This document shows, in pieces, positions 8,169-17,693 of a stretch of DNA of 64,000 nucleotides (position 1 is the first letter of the stretch; every line of letters begins with the position of its first letter). The position numbers and the translations under genes were made by a program. Origin of the DNA: Bacteriovoracaceae bacterium (GTDB taxonomy: Bacteria; Bdellovibrionota; Bacteriovoracia; Bacteriovoracales; Bacteriovoracaceae). Location: contig JAOHMI010000005.1 in assembly GCA_028101965.1 (NCBI GenBank), positions 1 through 64,000 of the forward strand, written 5' to 3'. The notes below the pieces were generated by a model. That model worked only from the letters and a program-made list of their open reading frames with translations. It did no database searches and was not told where the DNA came from.

Positions 8169-10985
8169 TTATTTTTCATTAACACAATCTCCAATCCTTT
8201 TAGTCACAATGTTAATTAGATCTTTAGGTTTATTTATCCGGTAATCACTGATGAACCGTCCAATGCTTTGATCATTCTTTCTTATTTCACTAATTATTTC
8301 TGTAGCATTTGAAATCATTCGTTTCAGAGGATCTTCAATTGTTTCCATTGCCACTGATGGTATACTCATATTAAGATCTTTTGTAATGGTGATATCATAT
8401 CGGCTTTTGGTCATTTCATCAAAATGAATAATAAAATCTCCTATGGCACGCTTAGTGATATCATCACTTAAGTTTAAATATTTCCTCAACTCAAACCCAC
8501 TTCCATGAATTAACATTTCTTTTATAACCTGCTGTCTAAATTGAGGTGGAAGTAAGTCTGAGTTGAGAACTGCTTTGATGACTTCTCTTCTTCCATTTGT
8601 TGATAGCGTTCCATAATAAGAGTCACTCATGACTAATCCCTTTGCAAGTTTTTCAGCTCCATTTGGCTCTTGCATAATAAGGTTTATGGTATGATTTCGC
8701 ATGGGTCCTTCAAAGAAAAATAGATTTTGCAGCATGGACTCGTTATGATATTTTACGATGTAGGTTAAAAAGGCTTTATCATAATTATCCAAAGGTAGTT
8801 TAAGTTTAGCCCTATTCATAAAATAATAGAAAGTTTGAACGGTTTTGGAATCTTTTTGTGGGAATTCAATATCAATATCAGTAAAAGATTCTGTTTTAAA
8901 TAAGCTTGTTTCATTTTTTGCATTAAAATCCTCACTAATGAGTTCTTCAAAGATTCTTCCTGGATGATCATCAAATAGTTTATCAAAAAAGGAGTGGCGA
9001 TTAAGATAGATGTGCCCAAAGTGATGACGTAACATTGCTCCTCTTAATTTACTGTATTTGGCATTATAATCGGGATTGTTATTTATAACTAACTCAAACC
9101 CAAAATCAATTGGTGCACTATAGTTATCAATAAAGTGAGGATAGAGCCCTGCTGCTAAATCGGGGTTTATCTTAGCTAAGTTTATAAATTCTTGTTCTGA
9201 CATTAAACGATCTGGCAAATTTAGATTTATCGAATTTAAATATTTTGTAAAATCTGGGGAACCTTCATTAATAATTTCTGAAAATTTTTGAATTGCTTCC
9301 TCTCCAAACGTATTTCTTAAATCTCGGTTAGCTAAAATATGAGCGACAAATTTACCCTTTTTTTCTGGGTAATTTGATTCAAAGTTAAGAATGTAGTCTC
9401 TAACTGCATTATAGATTTGTTTTCTATTCTTCCAGTCATTTTGAACATTATCTGATTCATTTATTAACTTTCCACTCGATATATAAAACTTTAATTCTGG
9501 GTTGGCTAAAAGGCTTCCAATTTTTTTTGGATCACTTTTTTCTAAATAGGCTTTAAACGTAGCTTCATCAAGTGGTTCACCATCATAGGGTAGGTTAGGA
9601 TCAAGCTTAACCCAAAGCTTAAAAAAAGTTTCACTATCAACAAGTTTTAAACCAAAATGATGTTTAGTGACAGCTGATCTTAATTTTTCATATTCTTTAT
9701 TATTGATATTAAAGGGAAATTGTAAATGTGGTTTATCCTTGTTGACTATATGTTTATATAGTCCAGCAGCAATATCAGGATCATTTTTAGCCAGTTCTAT
9801 AAACTCTTCTTGGTTCATTAAAATTTTTGGAAGAACATATCTTGTTTCGTTGAGGTGTTCAAAAAATTCGGGGGGAGCTTTACTGATAATATCAATAAAT
9901 CTGTTCTTGAGTTTACTTGAAAAGACTTCATGTAATCCCTTATGTGACAAGATGCTTGATAAAAAGTTTCCCAGTTTTTTGGGATCATCTGTTGTAAAAT
10001 TGTCGATGTAGGTTTCAACTGCATTGTAAATTTCAACTTTTCTCTGAGGTAAAGTGCCTGATAAATTTTGATGTTGATATCTCATTCCTTCTTTAACGAA
10101 GTCTACAAAATCATGGGAAGTGAAAACATGTCCTATTGACCTTGGATCCGCTCGAAATAGATATTTTTCAAACTCTTTTCCCTTAAGTCTTTCTCTTAAA
10201 TATTGGAAGGTGCTATTGATTGGATTTTCTTGAGCATGATAGGGGTCAGCTGGGAAAAATTTTGAGAAATTTTTCACACGATTTCCAGTTTCCAATTCTG
10301 CATTTGCATTATTAACAATCCCTTGGATTTCTCGCCCTTTGAAAACTTCCGCAAATTTATCGTGAAGTGCTTTTCTAAATTGGGGAGGTAGAGAGCGCTC
10401 ATCTGGACTTCCTCCAATCCCCCATGATTCACGGCTGAGACCTTTATTGACACTCGCTGATATATATCCAATGTATGCATTCCCTTTGGCATCAATACCA
10501 ATATGACCAGCAAAATAATTTCTTTTAGATTTACTTTTTTCTTCTAAAATTCTTTGCATGTGATCATGTGGACCGTTAGATTCATTGGTCAAAGTAAAAG
10601 GTAGATAATTTCCATCTGCATCAACTGGCCAAGAGTATTTTCCTTCCTGAGATGAATAATTAACTAAGGGATAGGTTCCTTCTTCAACACTTCCCGCAAG
10701 ATGATTAATGTCCTCAAATCGCCCATTGCTGAAAGAAAACCCCCAATCTTCTCCATCTTCTGACATGACAAAGGATAAATTTGAACCTGGTCCGATTAAG
10801 CTTAGATCAAAAGTTTGATTAACAAACATATTAGTCGATCCATCGTGAGGGGTTAAGGCTTCCAAGATAGCAACTCCGCCAGTTTGTACGTCATCAGGAG
10901 GAACAACTCGCATGTTTCTTGATCCACCCTGAGAATAGAGTTGAGTTGATCCAAAAAATAATAGGATAACTAGTAAGAGTTTCAC
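8169..10985 (-). CDS. Large secreted protein with an internal ~200-aa duplication, function unknown
   Basis: 938 aa, GTG start with GAAGAG upstream, and a signal peptide ending near SQG. I recognise no family. Residues ~267-463 and ~472-675 are two copies of one module: DPRSIGHVF/DPKKIGSLL, IYNAVETYI/IYNAVRDYI, then EFIELAKNDPDIAAGLY/EFINLAKINPDLAAGLY, ending KLRSAVTKHHFG/KLRGAMLRHHFG. The copies are mostly helical, in the manner of an alpha solenoid. The N-terminal ~200 residues are different and beta-rich (PHDHMQRILEEKSKSKRNYF). Likely a periplasmic or secreted binding protein; no catalytic motif is evident. Confidence 0.75.
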   Translation of the reverse strand: MKLLLVILLFFGSTQLYSQGGSRNMRVVPPDDVQTGGVAILEALTPHDGSTNMFVNQTFDLSLIGPGSNLSFVMSEDGEDWGFSFSNGRFEDINHLAGSVEEGTYPLVNYSSQEGKYSWPVDADGNYLPFTLTNESNGPHDHMQRILEEKSKSKRNYFAGHIGIDAKGNAYIGYISASVNKGLSRESWGIGGSPDERSLPPQFRKALHDKFAEVFKGREIQGIVNNANAELETGNRVKNFSKFFPADPYHAQENPINSTFQYLRERLKGKEFEKYLFRADPRSIGHVFTSHDFVDFVKEGMRYQHQNLSGTLPQRKVEIYNAVETYIDNFTTDDPKKLGNFLSSILSHKGLHEVFSSKLKNRFIDIISKAPPEFFEHLNETRYVLPKILMNQEEFIELAKNDPDIAAGLYKHIVNKDKPHLQFPFNINNKEYEKLRSAVTKHHFGLKLVDSETFFKLWVKLDPNLPYDGEPLDEATFKAYLEKSDPKKIGSLLANPELKFYISSGKLINESDNVQNDWKNRKQIYNAVRDYILNFESNYPEKKGKFVAHILANRDLRNTFGEEAIQKFSEIINEGSPDFTKYLNSINLNLPDRLMSEQEFINLAKINPDLAAGLYPHFIDNYSAPIDFGFELVINNNPDYNAKYSKLRGAMLRHHFGHIYLNRHSFFDKLFDDHPGRIFEELISEDFNAKNETSLFKTESFTDIDIEFPQKDSKTVQTFYYFMNRAKLKLPLDNYDKAFLTYIVKYHNESMLQNLFFFEGPMRNHTINLIMQEPNGAEKLAKGLVMSDSYYGTLSTNGRREVIKAVLNSDLLPPQFRQQVIKEMLIHGSGFELRKYLNLSDDITKRAIGDFIIHFDEMTKSRYDITITKDLNMSIPSVAMETIEDPLKRMISNATEIISEIRKNDQSIGRFISDYRINKPKDLINIVTKRIGDCVNEK

Positions 10986-11153
10986 AATAGTCTCTTCGGA
11001 AATCAGTGGTTTAAGTTGAGTTTATAATTGATGAATACTGTTCGTCGGAAATGAGTTTTATCAATGTTTTTTTCATTTTTTTATCCTAAGCACGAAGTTA
11101 CAAGCATACTGAAATTGTCTGATATAGGGTTACTTAAAAAAATTTATTTAACT

Positions 11154-11969
11154 TTAAAAATTTAGCTTAATTCCCGCTGCAACCTGGTCAAAGGTGAGAT
11201 CAGAGCTGCTCACTCTTTTATAACCGAGAAAGAACTTATCAATAATTTGAGGAAAAAAAACTTTGTTGTGAATAAAATATCTCAATCCAAAAATACTGGC
11301 CGTCTCACTATTTGATTCGGAGAAATCTTGAATTCCAAAAAAGAATTCAATGTTATTGGGAGAAAGTTTGGTGAAAACATATTTGAATTGTAACTCTAGA
11401 AAAAAAGATGCATAGGTTTGATTTTTACCAACCCTTTCATTATCCACAGTCTCTTCTTGTTCTTTGAGAAAATCTGTTCCTAGGCCTAATCCAAAAATGA
11501 ATTGTTGATAATTGTAAATTTCAGGGTTCCAGGAAACATTAAAACTATAAGAATACTCTCTACTATTTTGATGGTTATAGGTCGCTCCCATTCGCAAAAA
11601 AGAAAGCCAATAGGATAAACATCTTTTTTTGGGGCGGTAGAAATACCACTTTTTACCTTCCTTCCAAAGCCCAACTTTTTGTTCACAAGAATAATTTCCA
11701 AATTGTTCAATTTCTCCAGAAGCGCTTGAGTGCTTCCAAAAACCGATTGGCTGATTTTCTTTCCATTTTCCTTCGCTAATTAAACTTCCATCTTCACGAA
11801 ATCGTTTCCACACACCAGTCATCTTGTTATTGTTTGAGAAATTGCCAGATGTTTTTATCTGACCATTAGGGTACTTCTCTTGAAATTCCTTTTCGGCTTT
11901 TAGGTTAAAAATAACTATTAATGTAAAGAGGGATAATTTGGCGGTACATTTCAAAAAAGGACTATTCAT
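11154..11969 (-). CDS. MORN-type repeat protein with C-terminal outer-membrane barrel
   Basis: 271 aa with a signal peptide (cleavage near NLKA). Residues ~30-100 hold MORN_2/YwqK-like repeats: YPNGQIKTSGNF, GVWKRFREDGSLISEGKW, GFWKHSSASGEIEQFGNY. Residues ~115-271 alternate aromatic and polar residues and end in Phe (AAGIKLNF), as in beta-barrel outer-membrane proteins. MORN_2 repeats are often carried by surface or antitoxin-like proteins, but nothing here points to a toxin. The start codon faces the FecR gene only 15 bp away, and its -10 TATAAT lies in that gap, so the mRNA is probably leaderless. Confidence 0.75.
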   Translation of the reverse strand: MNSPFLKCTAKLSLFTLIVIFNLKAEKEFQEKYPNGQIKTSGNFSNNNKMTGVWKRFREDGSLISEGKWKENQPIGFWKHSSASGEIEQFGNYSCEQKVGLWKEGKKWYFYRPKKRCLSYWLSFLRMGATYNHQNSREYSYSFNVSWNPEIYNYQQFIFGLGLGTDFLKEQEETVDNERVGKNQTYASFFLELQFKYVFTKLSPNNIEFFFGIQDFSESNSETASIFGLRYFIHNKVFFPQIIDKFFLGYKRVSSSDLTFDQVAAGIKLNF

Positions 11970-11975
11970 AGCACA

Positions 11976-12004
11976 ATTATACTCATGAATAAATCATTCG
12001 TGAA
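11976..12004 (-). promoter_or_regulatory. Leaderless promoter of the MORN/barrel gene, overlapping the divergent FecR gene
   Basis: Minus strand TTCACG (4/6) - 17 bp - TATAAT - 6 nt - ATG. Transcription should start at or beside the A of the start codon. The -35 lies inside the first codons of the divergent FecR gene. No Shine-Dalgarno is present. Confidence 0.55.
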
Positions 12005-12968
12005 ATATTGGATACTGCTTATTTTTTCTTACCCTCTTTATTCTTATCACGGAGTCGTGGTGAAAATGAAAGGAAGGGTGACTATTCTTCCTCCATCCAC
12101 CACGGCCGCTGACCAATTGAATGTTGATGACAAAGTTTTAGAAGACTCTTCAGTGGTGACGAATAAAGGTGCTTTTGTTCGGATTAAAATGAGTGATGGG
12201 TCTACATTAACTGTTAAACCAAATTCAAAAGTAGTGGTGCGATCTTTTCAAAAAAAGAAGATTGGGATGGTCAAGTTAATTAAAGGGGTGGTTCGAACTA
12301 AGGTACATAAAGCGCTAAATAGAAAAAAGAAAAATAAGTTTATCGTGAAAACAAGATCTGCTGTTATGGGAGTGCGAGGAACTGAGTTCGTAACTTCTTT
12401 TCATCCTCAAAGTCAGAAAACCACACTTCTCACCATTGAGGGAGAAGTTGCTATGAAAAAGGCTCAAAAATCGGATTTAATAACTGGAGCAAAGCCTGAA
12501 ACCCCTGATTTCAACAAGAGTAACTCTCAAGTTATTTCTCGTGGTCAGTTGACTCAAGCGATGCCAGAAAAGAGATCATTGGCCAAGCCGGTGAAACTAG
12601 CACCTCAACAATTTGCTTCTGTTAGAGTAAATGATGATTTTAAACCTGAGGTTAAAAAAGAAGAGTTGCTAAAAGAAATAGAAAAAGTCGAAGGGGAGTA
12701 CGCCGAAGACGCCAAGGCAGGGGAAAACTTTGCCACTCAGGACTCTGGAGGAGTGGTGGACTTCTATCAGGGTGAGTATTTAAAACCAAACCAGAAGGCA
12801 AAGTTTAATGAAAAGCTGAAAATATATGAAGCTGATGAAAATTTGATCAAAAAAGTTAATCCAAAGGGAGAGTTTCAGGCAACTTTATCCAAATCGGCGA
12901 ATGAAGCAACTACAGAGCGGTATAATGATACAGTGAACGAGCAGTATCAAAAATACTTTGGAGATTAA
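11985..12968 (+). CDS. FecR-domain exported protein
   Basis: 327 aa with a signal peptide (to ~YPLYS) and a FecR domain at ~30-155: GAFVRIKMSDGSTLTVKPNSK, then VKTRSAVMGVRGTEFVTSF. The remainder is charged and probably disordered. In iron regulation FecR senses a TonB receptor and controls a sigma factor, but stand-alone exported FecR-domain proteins like this, without a sigma factor nearby, are common in Bdellovibrionota and are probably structural or signalling proteins. The start lacks a Shine-Dalgarno. A GTG five codons in (12000) would also leave a signal peptide and a short leader from the TATACT at 11978. It is coupled to the LamG lipoprotein that begins right after its stop. Confidence 0.85.
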   Translation: MNKSFVKYWILLIFSYPLYSYHGVVVKMKGRVTILPPSTTAADQLNVDDKVLEDSSVVTNKGAFVRIKMSDGSTLTVKPNSKVVVRSFQKKKIGMVKLIKGVVRTKVHKALNRKKKNKFIVKTRSAVMGVRGTEFVTSFHPQSQKTTLLTIEGEVAMKKAQKSDLITGAKPETPDFNKSNSQVISRGQLTQAMPEKRSLAKPVKLAPQQFASVRVNDDFKPEVKKEELLKEIEKVEGEYAEDAKAGENFATQDSGGVVDFYQGEYLKPNQKAKFNEKLKIYEADENLIKKVNPKGEFQATLSKSANEATTERYNDTVNEQYQKYFGD

Positions 12969-13862
12969 TTGACTCAGTTTATCGTTGCTACCCTATTTTT
13001 AATTTTTGTCTCATTATGGGGTATTTCAAGTTGTGGCCCTGGTATGACTGTTAATCCTGAAGATGAGAATACATCTTCTTCTTCGAGTTCATCGGCAGTT
13101 GAAGAGAGTAGTGATTCCGTGGATGAGGATGTGAGCATTCAAAATAATGCTTGCGAGAGAAGCCCAGGCTGTACTCACTGGTTTGATGCTTCAGATGCTA
13201 GTTCCCTGTACACTGATAATACTTGTACAACCAGTGTGAGCTCAGATGGTGATGATGTAAAATGTTTTGAAAATCAAGGGTCTGCTTCTACTGATGAATT
13301 GACACGAGCAGCGGGCTTTATTGGTTCATATGAAGTGGCCGAAGTAAATAGTTTATCAACCGTTGGCTTTGCCACGAATGCTTATTTACCTTTTACATCT
13401 TATGTCCCATCTAGTACCGAATTACAATTTATGGTGGCAAAGTTAACAGCATCACCTTCAGGTTCACCAGGGAGATATTTATATGGAAATTCAGGGACAA
13501 CTTCAACAGATGATCAATCTGGAGTTGGTATAGACAATAATGGGTATATTAATGTGTTTCACGGAGGAGGTATCGTTACCGACTCTACAAACAATTTTAA
13601 TAATGTTATCCTCATAACAAAAATTGTGTCATCTGGAACAGTAAGTATGAGAGTTAATGGGATTGATACTGGAACTCCTGCTTCTGTTGGAACAATAAAT
13701 ACTTCGAATGTTTATTATCTTGGATCAAATAATTATAACTCTGGATCTGCCGGAGGTGCGGAAAATTGGGATGTAGGAGAAATTGTTTTTTATAATACGA
13801 TTTTAGATGATGATGAAATCGAAGCAATCGAAACACATCTGATTAATAAATGGGGAATTTAA
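12969..13862 (+). CDS. LamG-like (concanavalin-fold) lipoprotein
   Basis: The TTG start directly follows the FecR stop codon, so translation is coupled. Lipobox GISSC is followed by a Ser-rich linker (SSSSSSS) and a domain that starts CTHWFDASDASSLY and ends GEIVFYNTILDDDEIEAIETHLINKWGI-like, the hallmark of Laminin_G_3/concanavalin-A-like domains. Such domains bind glycans or other surface ligands. With FecR it forms a two-gene envelope operon. The product is probably displayed on the cell surface; its ligand is unknown. Confidence 0.82.
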   Translation: MTQFIVATLFLIFVSLWGISSCGPGMTVNPEDENTSSSSSSSAVEESSDSVDEDVSIQNNACERSPGCTHWFDASDASSLYTDNTCTTSVSSDGDDVKCFENQGSASTDELTRAAGFIGSYEVAEVNSLSTVGFATNAYLPFTSYVPSSTELQFMVAKLTASPSGSPGRYLYGNSGTTSTDDQSGVGIDNNGYINVFHGGGIVTDSTNNFNNVILITKIVSSGTVSMRVNGIDTGTPASVGTINTSNVYYLGSNNYNSGSAGGAENWDVGEIVFYNTILDDDEIEAIETHLINKWGI

Positions 13863-13867
13863 ATAAT

Positions 13868-14782
13868 TTAGACTTTCCTTGTATCAATAATTAATTCAAA
13901 ACTTTTTTCTTTTTGAACTCTCTTACTTGGAGACTCAATTTTCTTAAGATCTAATGATTTAATTTTTTCAAAAGCTAAATCCAAATCCCAAAATTGAATG
14001 GAAAGATTCTCTTCATTCGGATTTGCCCATCGATGAAAGTTATCATCAAAGAGCATATTGAGAACACTTACTTTTTTATTTTCAGTTCCAACTAAGGACT
14101 TAGGGACGAGTATTTTTCGCTCCCACTTGGTAACGATTTCATTTGGAAGATTAATGGACTGGTGAATGCTTTCTGCTAATTTCGCACAGCCGGCACCTTC
14201 ATTCGTCTTAGGATGATAATTTAATCCTGCATAGTAGTTGGCTGAAATCGATTGACGATAGTGACGAATGTAATTAGCCGCTTGATGACATGATTGATTG
14301 TTAATAAAATATGTCAGGGTGCGAACTTCCCCTGTTTTTTGCTTGATATTCATTTCCTCTAAATTCTCCTCTATCGTTTCAAGTCCACCTTTATAACGAG
14401 TTAGCATCACACCAAAACCTATTTCTTTAACAAAAAGGTTTTTTAAATTATTCATTTCCTTTCCGTAGGCCCCAATTAAATCATAAAAATTAGACTCGGT
14501 TTTATTTCCAAGACATTCAATTTCAACATTGACATGACCTAATTTTCTATTTTTTTTAGAGAAGAAAAAGTTTGAAAAAACTGAACCAAAAAGTGCTTTA
14601 GGAGAGTCCCAATTCACACCATAGGGGCTTGCATAAAAATGAAAACTAATACGGTTTGTATTATAGTTATTTAACTTTGTTGGCTTGGATGAGTAATCGA
14701 TTGAAGGCATAAGTTGATAACTCACAAAGAGAATACCTGGTAATAATAGAAGAGCTAAAAGAGGAATGAATATTTTTTTCAT
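13868..14782 (-). CDS. Exported protein, possibly a papain-fold (permuted NlpC/P60-like) enzyme
   Basis: 304 aa with an N-terminal hydrophobic segment (signal anchor or signal peptide). I do not recognise the family with certainty. Two islands look catalytic: GHVNVEIE early and NEGAGCAKLAESI later. A His-then-Cys order in a beta/Cys-helix setting would fit circularly permuted NlpC/P60 (LRAT-like) proteins, but this is only a guess. It ends 5 bp from the stop of the convergent LamG lipoprotein. The promoter reads TATACT - 7 nt - ATG with no Shine-Dalgarno, so the mRNA is likely leaderless. Confidence 0.6.
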   Translation of the reverse strand: MKKIFIPLLALLLLPGILFVSYQLMPSIDYSSKPTKLNNYNTNRISFHFYASPYGVNWDSPKALFGSVFSNFFFSKKNRKLGHVNVEIECLGNKTESNFYDLIGAYGKEMNNLKNLFVKEIGFGVMLTRYKGGLETIEENLEEMNIKQKTGEVRTLTYFINNQSCHQAANYIRHYRQSISANYYAGLNYHPKTNEGAGCAKLAESIHQSINLPNEIVTKWERKILVPKSLVGTENKKVSVLNMLFDDNFHRWANPNEENLSIQFWDLDLAFEKIKSLDLKKIESPSKRVQKEKSFELIIDTRKV

Positions 14783-14789
14783 AGAGGTT

Positions 14790-14818
14790 AGTATAGACTA
14801 ATACCATTTTAGAACCAA
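14790..14818 (-). promoter_or_regulatory. Leaderless promoter of the 304-aa exported protein
   Basis: Minus strand TTGGTT (3/6) - 17 bp - TATACT - 7 nt - ATG. No ribosome-binding site lies between the -10 and the start. Confidence 0.45.
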
Positions 14819-14995
14819 GGGAATTGAATCCCATGACACAAAATACAAAGTTACAAATGCTTATTCGAAGTTATTTTAATTTATTTTGTAGAAAGACAAA
14901 GTAAAGGTTGTATAGTTTAGTATAATTCTCTTCTCTTCTTGTGATCGCGATGTATTATAGGTCATTACTAATTATAACATTTTACAAAAGATTAA

Positions 14996-15970
14996 ATGAT
15001 GAGAATAGCAATAATTGGCGATGGAATCGCCGCTCGATCTTTATTATACAATTTAAGTTTGTTAAAAAGTGAAGTAATTGAAGTTCATCAATTTTCTTCA
15101 TCAAAAATTTCATCCTGCTCAAGAAACTCTACTGCAGTTGTCGCAAAACGGGCGACTCAAAAAGGAATCTCTGAGTTGGGTAACCTTATTGTCGATGCCT
15201 ATAATGAGTTTGAAAGTTTCTTGGAGAACTTTTCTGGGGCCGGTGTGGATACTACGAGTGAGTATATAATAGGGAAAAGCTTGGAATCTTATCAGAAAAA
15301 AATTAAACCAAGATATGCTGCTGTTTATGAAGAAGAAAGTGGTGATGAATTAATTGAATTATGTATCAATCATAAGCAAAAATTTTTTAAGGAAAAAGCT
15401 TATTTAATTGAACCAGATATTTTTTTAGATTCACTTAAAAGTATTTACGAAAAGAAACTTAGTGTAAAACAAGTTGAAGATAAAATAATAGGTCAAGATA
15501 ATCTTACTCTTCAAGGTGGAAAATCTACATATGGTTCTTTTGATAATATTATTTATTGTATGGGATCAATCCCTCAATTTGTTGTCGAGGAGAAGTCACA
15601 ACCTGTTGCCGGGTCTTTTTGGCAAGTAAATCAGGAAAATGAAAAATCATTTTCTCTTAATTGTGATGGACACCATTTTATGCAAAAGAAAAACTGTTCA
15701 CTCTTTGGTTCAACATCCAACGCTAATTCGGTATCTATGAATCAAGATGAAGTGGAGAAAATAATTTCTCAATTATCTCCTTTAGTTCAGCAAGAGTATT
15801 TAATTGCAGAAGGAGAGTTCAAAACAGGTATCCGCTATAAAGGTAAAAAGCGTATGCCTAAAATTGGTGAGATTGGGCCCAATACATTTTGTATCGCAAA
15901 TCTTTATAAAAATGGGTGGTCATTGGCATTTTTAGCGGCAAAAAAAATTTCACGCCAATTGAAAGTCTAA
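14996..15970 (+). CDS. FAD-dependent amino-acid oxidase-type oxidoreductase
   Basis: 324 aa, cytoplasmic, no signal peptide. The N-terminal Rossmann motif is IAIIGDGIAARSL, a GxGxxA variant. The DAO-family C-terminus is visible as GIRYKGKKRMPKIGEIG followed by NLYKNGWSLAFLAA, where the FAD tail is bound. It resembles the MnmC C-terminal or glycine-oxidase class, but the substrate cannot be assigned. It is shorter than typical DAO enzymes (~370 aa). The two ATGs at the start are adjacent; the Shine-Dalgarno is weak (AAAAGA). Confidence 0.72.
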   Translation: MMRIAIIGDGIAARSLLYNLSLLKSEVIEVHQFSSSKISSCSRNSTAVVAKRATQKGISELGNLIVDAYNEFESFLENFSGAGVDTTSEYIIGKSLESYQKKIKPRYAAVYEEESGDELIELCINHKQKFFKEKAYLIEPDIFLDSLKSIYEKKLSVKQVEDKIIGQDNLTLQGGKSTYGSFDNIIYCMGSIPQFVVEEKSQPVAGSFWQVNQENEKSFSLNCDGHHFMQKKNCSLFGSTSNANSVSMNQDEVEKIISQLSPLVQQEYLIAEGEFKTGIRYKGKKRMPKIGEIGPNTFCIANLYKNGWSLAFLAAKKISRQLKV

Positions 15971-16074
15971 GTGTCTGAAATTATTCTTTAAATAATTGCT
16001 ATTGTTCCAGTGAATATCTTATAAATTTTTCAAGAGTCATAGTTAGAATGACTTTATAAATGTAACTATTTCTA

Positions 16075-17538
16075 ATGCGAATTCTTACCGTATTACTGTT
16101 TATATTCTCTTGGAGTATATTGGCCCAAGTCAAGTATATGCCTCCTTCTTTTATGGATGGACCTCGTAAACTAATCTTCATGGACATTAATCAGGCTTAT
16201 CACCAGCTCAATTTTTTGGAAGATAATAATATTGAAGTTGTTAGCCGATTGGATTTTAATATATATAAATCTGGGTACCCACTTTTTGATCTAGTACCAA
16301 GTGAAAACTTAGAAGTCTATTTACCGATTAAGAAAAAAAGTACTGTTGTTTGTGATAAATATTATCAATCTGAATGTCTTCGCCGGGTGAATTTTTATAA
16401 AACAAATTTCAATTCATATGTTGAACCAATGTATTATGCAGACAAATACCTTTTATTTCCGAGAGACTCAAAGAGTTCTCTCTATTTTTTTCATACACTT
16501 AAAAATGCCAATCAAGCGAGTCGGTTTGCTAAAAAAAGTGGATTTAATTTTGTTTTCGAATTTTGTGATGGCAACAGTAAAAGACAGTTGCTAGAAAGAT
16601 ACTTACCAGCAAATTTGCAGTTTGATCAATATCCAATGACTATGGAGATTAAATTTGCAAATAAGTTTAAGAAGCAAAAAATCATTACTAACGATATTAA
16701 GAGTAAAAGATTTAAAATCTCAGATTATCATTACGTTTTAAGTTATCCTGAATTTTATAATTCTGCTTCAATCTTTTTTCATACCTTTGCTAAAGGTTAT
16801 TTTCATGAATATCCTGTTAGGACAGTGCAAGGAGCAATATTCTATATATATGGAAAAAAAGATCTTTTATTTGAAGATCGGTTTAGTGCAGGTATGGGGT
16901 ATAAGAAGTTAACAAACCCTTGGCCACAAACGTATAAACTTATGCAGGAATTAACTAGCACTTTTGGAGCTTTTCCTCATAAAGAAATGATCGTGTATGT
17001 TGGGGAGAAATTTTCGGGGATTGAGCATTTTGGTGCCACGAGAACCAGTTTCTTTTCTTTAGGACATGAACTGTATCATCAATATATTGGGCGTGGAGTA
17101 TTCCCTGCTGGTGGAAGGTCTGCCTGGATAGATGAAGGATTAGCAAGGTGGCGTGATGGTGGACATTGGTTTTGGCGATGGCTTCCTGGCCAACCATTTG
17201 TTGATCCATACTCTTCACTAAAAGATCTACCTCGCAAGTATGTGGGGTTACCTCATCAATCTGTCTATCAGAGAAGAACTCGAAACCCTAGCTTTGGGAA
17301 AGATTATGCGTATGCCGCAGGGGCAGTCTTTTTTTCCCATATCAATTATAAACTCAATGATCGGTTAAATGATTTATTAAGAGACTTTGTGAAGTCGAGA
17401 ATCAGCTCAAAAAATTATATGTATAATCAGAGCGATTTTAAGAAGTATTTGGCAAAATGGGCAAATGAGAATGGCTACAGTGGTCTAAATATCTTAAATT
17501 TATTTAATAAATTCTTTAATCAAAACCTTTTAGATTAA
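16075..17538 (+). CDS. Secreted M1-like (gluzincin) metallopeptidase
   Basis: 487 aa with a signal peptide ending at LAQ. The zinc site is complete: HELYH at 331-335 with the third ligand Glu354 in WIDEGLARW, exactly the HEXXHX18E spacing of M1 peptidases. The usual GAMEN substrate motif is not obvious; the residues before the zinc site are GIEHFGATRTSFF, which may replace it. The N-terminal ~300 residues are probably beta-rich, as in M1 enzymes. It is exported, so probably acts on extracellular or prey protein. No Shine-Dalgarno is seen; TATAAA at 16055-16060 would give a very short leader. Confidence 0.82.
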   Translation: MRILTVLLFIFSWSILAQVKYMPPSFMDGPRKLIFMDINQAYHQLNFLEDNNIEVVSRLDFNIYKSGYPLFDLVPSENLEVYLPIKKKSTVVCDKYYQSECLRRVNFYKTNFNSYVEPMYYADKYLLFPRDSKSSLYFFHTLKNANQASRFAKKSGFNFVFEFCDGNSKRQLLERYLPANLQFDQYPMTMEIKFANKFKKQKIITNDIKSKRFKISDYHYVLSYPEFYNSASIFFHTFAKGYFHEYPVRTVQGAIFYIYGKKDLLFEDRFSAGMGYKKLTNPWPQTYKLMQELTSTFGAFPHKEMIVYVGEKFSGIEHFGATRTSFFSLGHELYHQYIGRGVFPAGGRSAWIDEGLARWRDGGHWFWRWLPGQPFVDPYSSLKDLPRKYVGLPHQSVYQRRTRNPSFGKDYAYAAGAVFFSHINYKLNDRLNDLLRDFVKSRISSKNYMYNQSDFKKYLAKWANENGYSGLNILNLFNKFFNQNLLD

Positions 17539-17643
17539 TGTTATACTTTCTTTTATCTAGGTAAAAATTCTCTCAAATCCTGTACTCATGGAGCATATAC
17601 TCTTCCTTTAGATTAACAAGAATCAAGTCTGATCCTCTAATCT

Positions 17644-17672
17644 TTTACAATTAGTTTTGGATTGAATATGTA
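17644..17672 (+). promoter_or_regulatory. Candidate promoter for the protein-glutaminase gene
   Basis: TTTACA - 17 bp - TATGTA, followed by a strong AAGGGGG ribosome-binding site before the ATG at 17694. Confidence 0.4.
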
Positions 17673-17693
17673 ATCTCTCATTAAGGGGGATTC

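Noticed and set aside
11154-11969. YwqK-type antitoxin in a toxin-antitoxin pair
   Set aside because: The MORN_2 repeats match YwqK annotation in databases, but this protein has a signal peptide and barrel and there is no toxin next to it.
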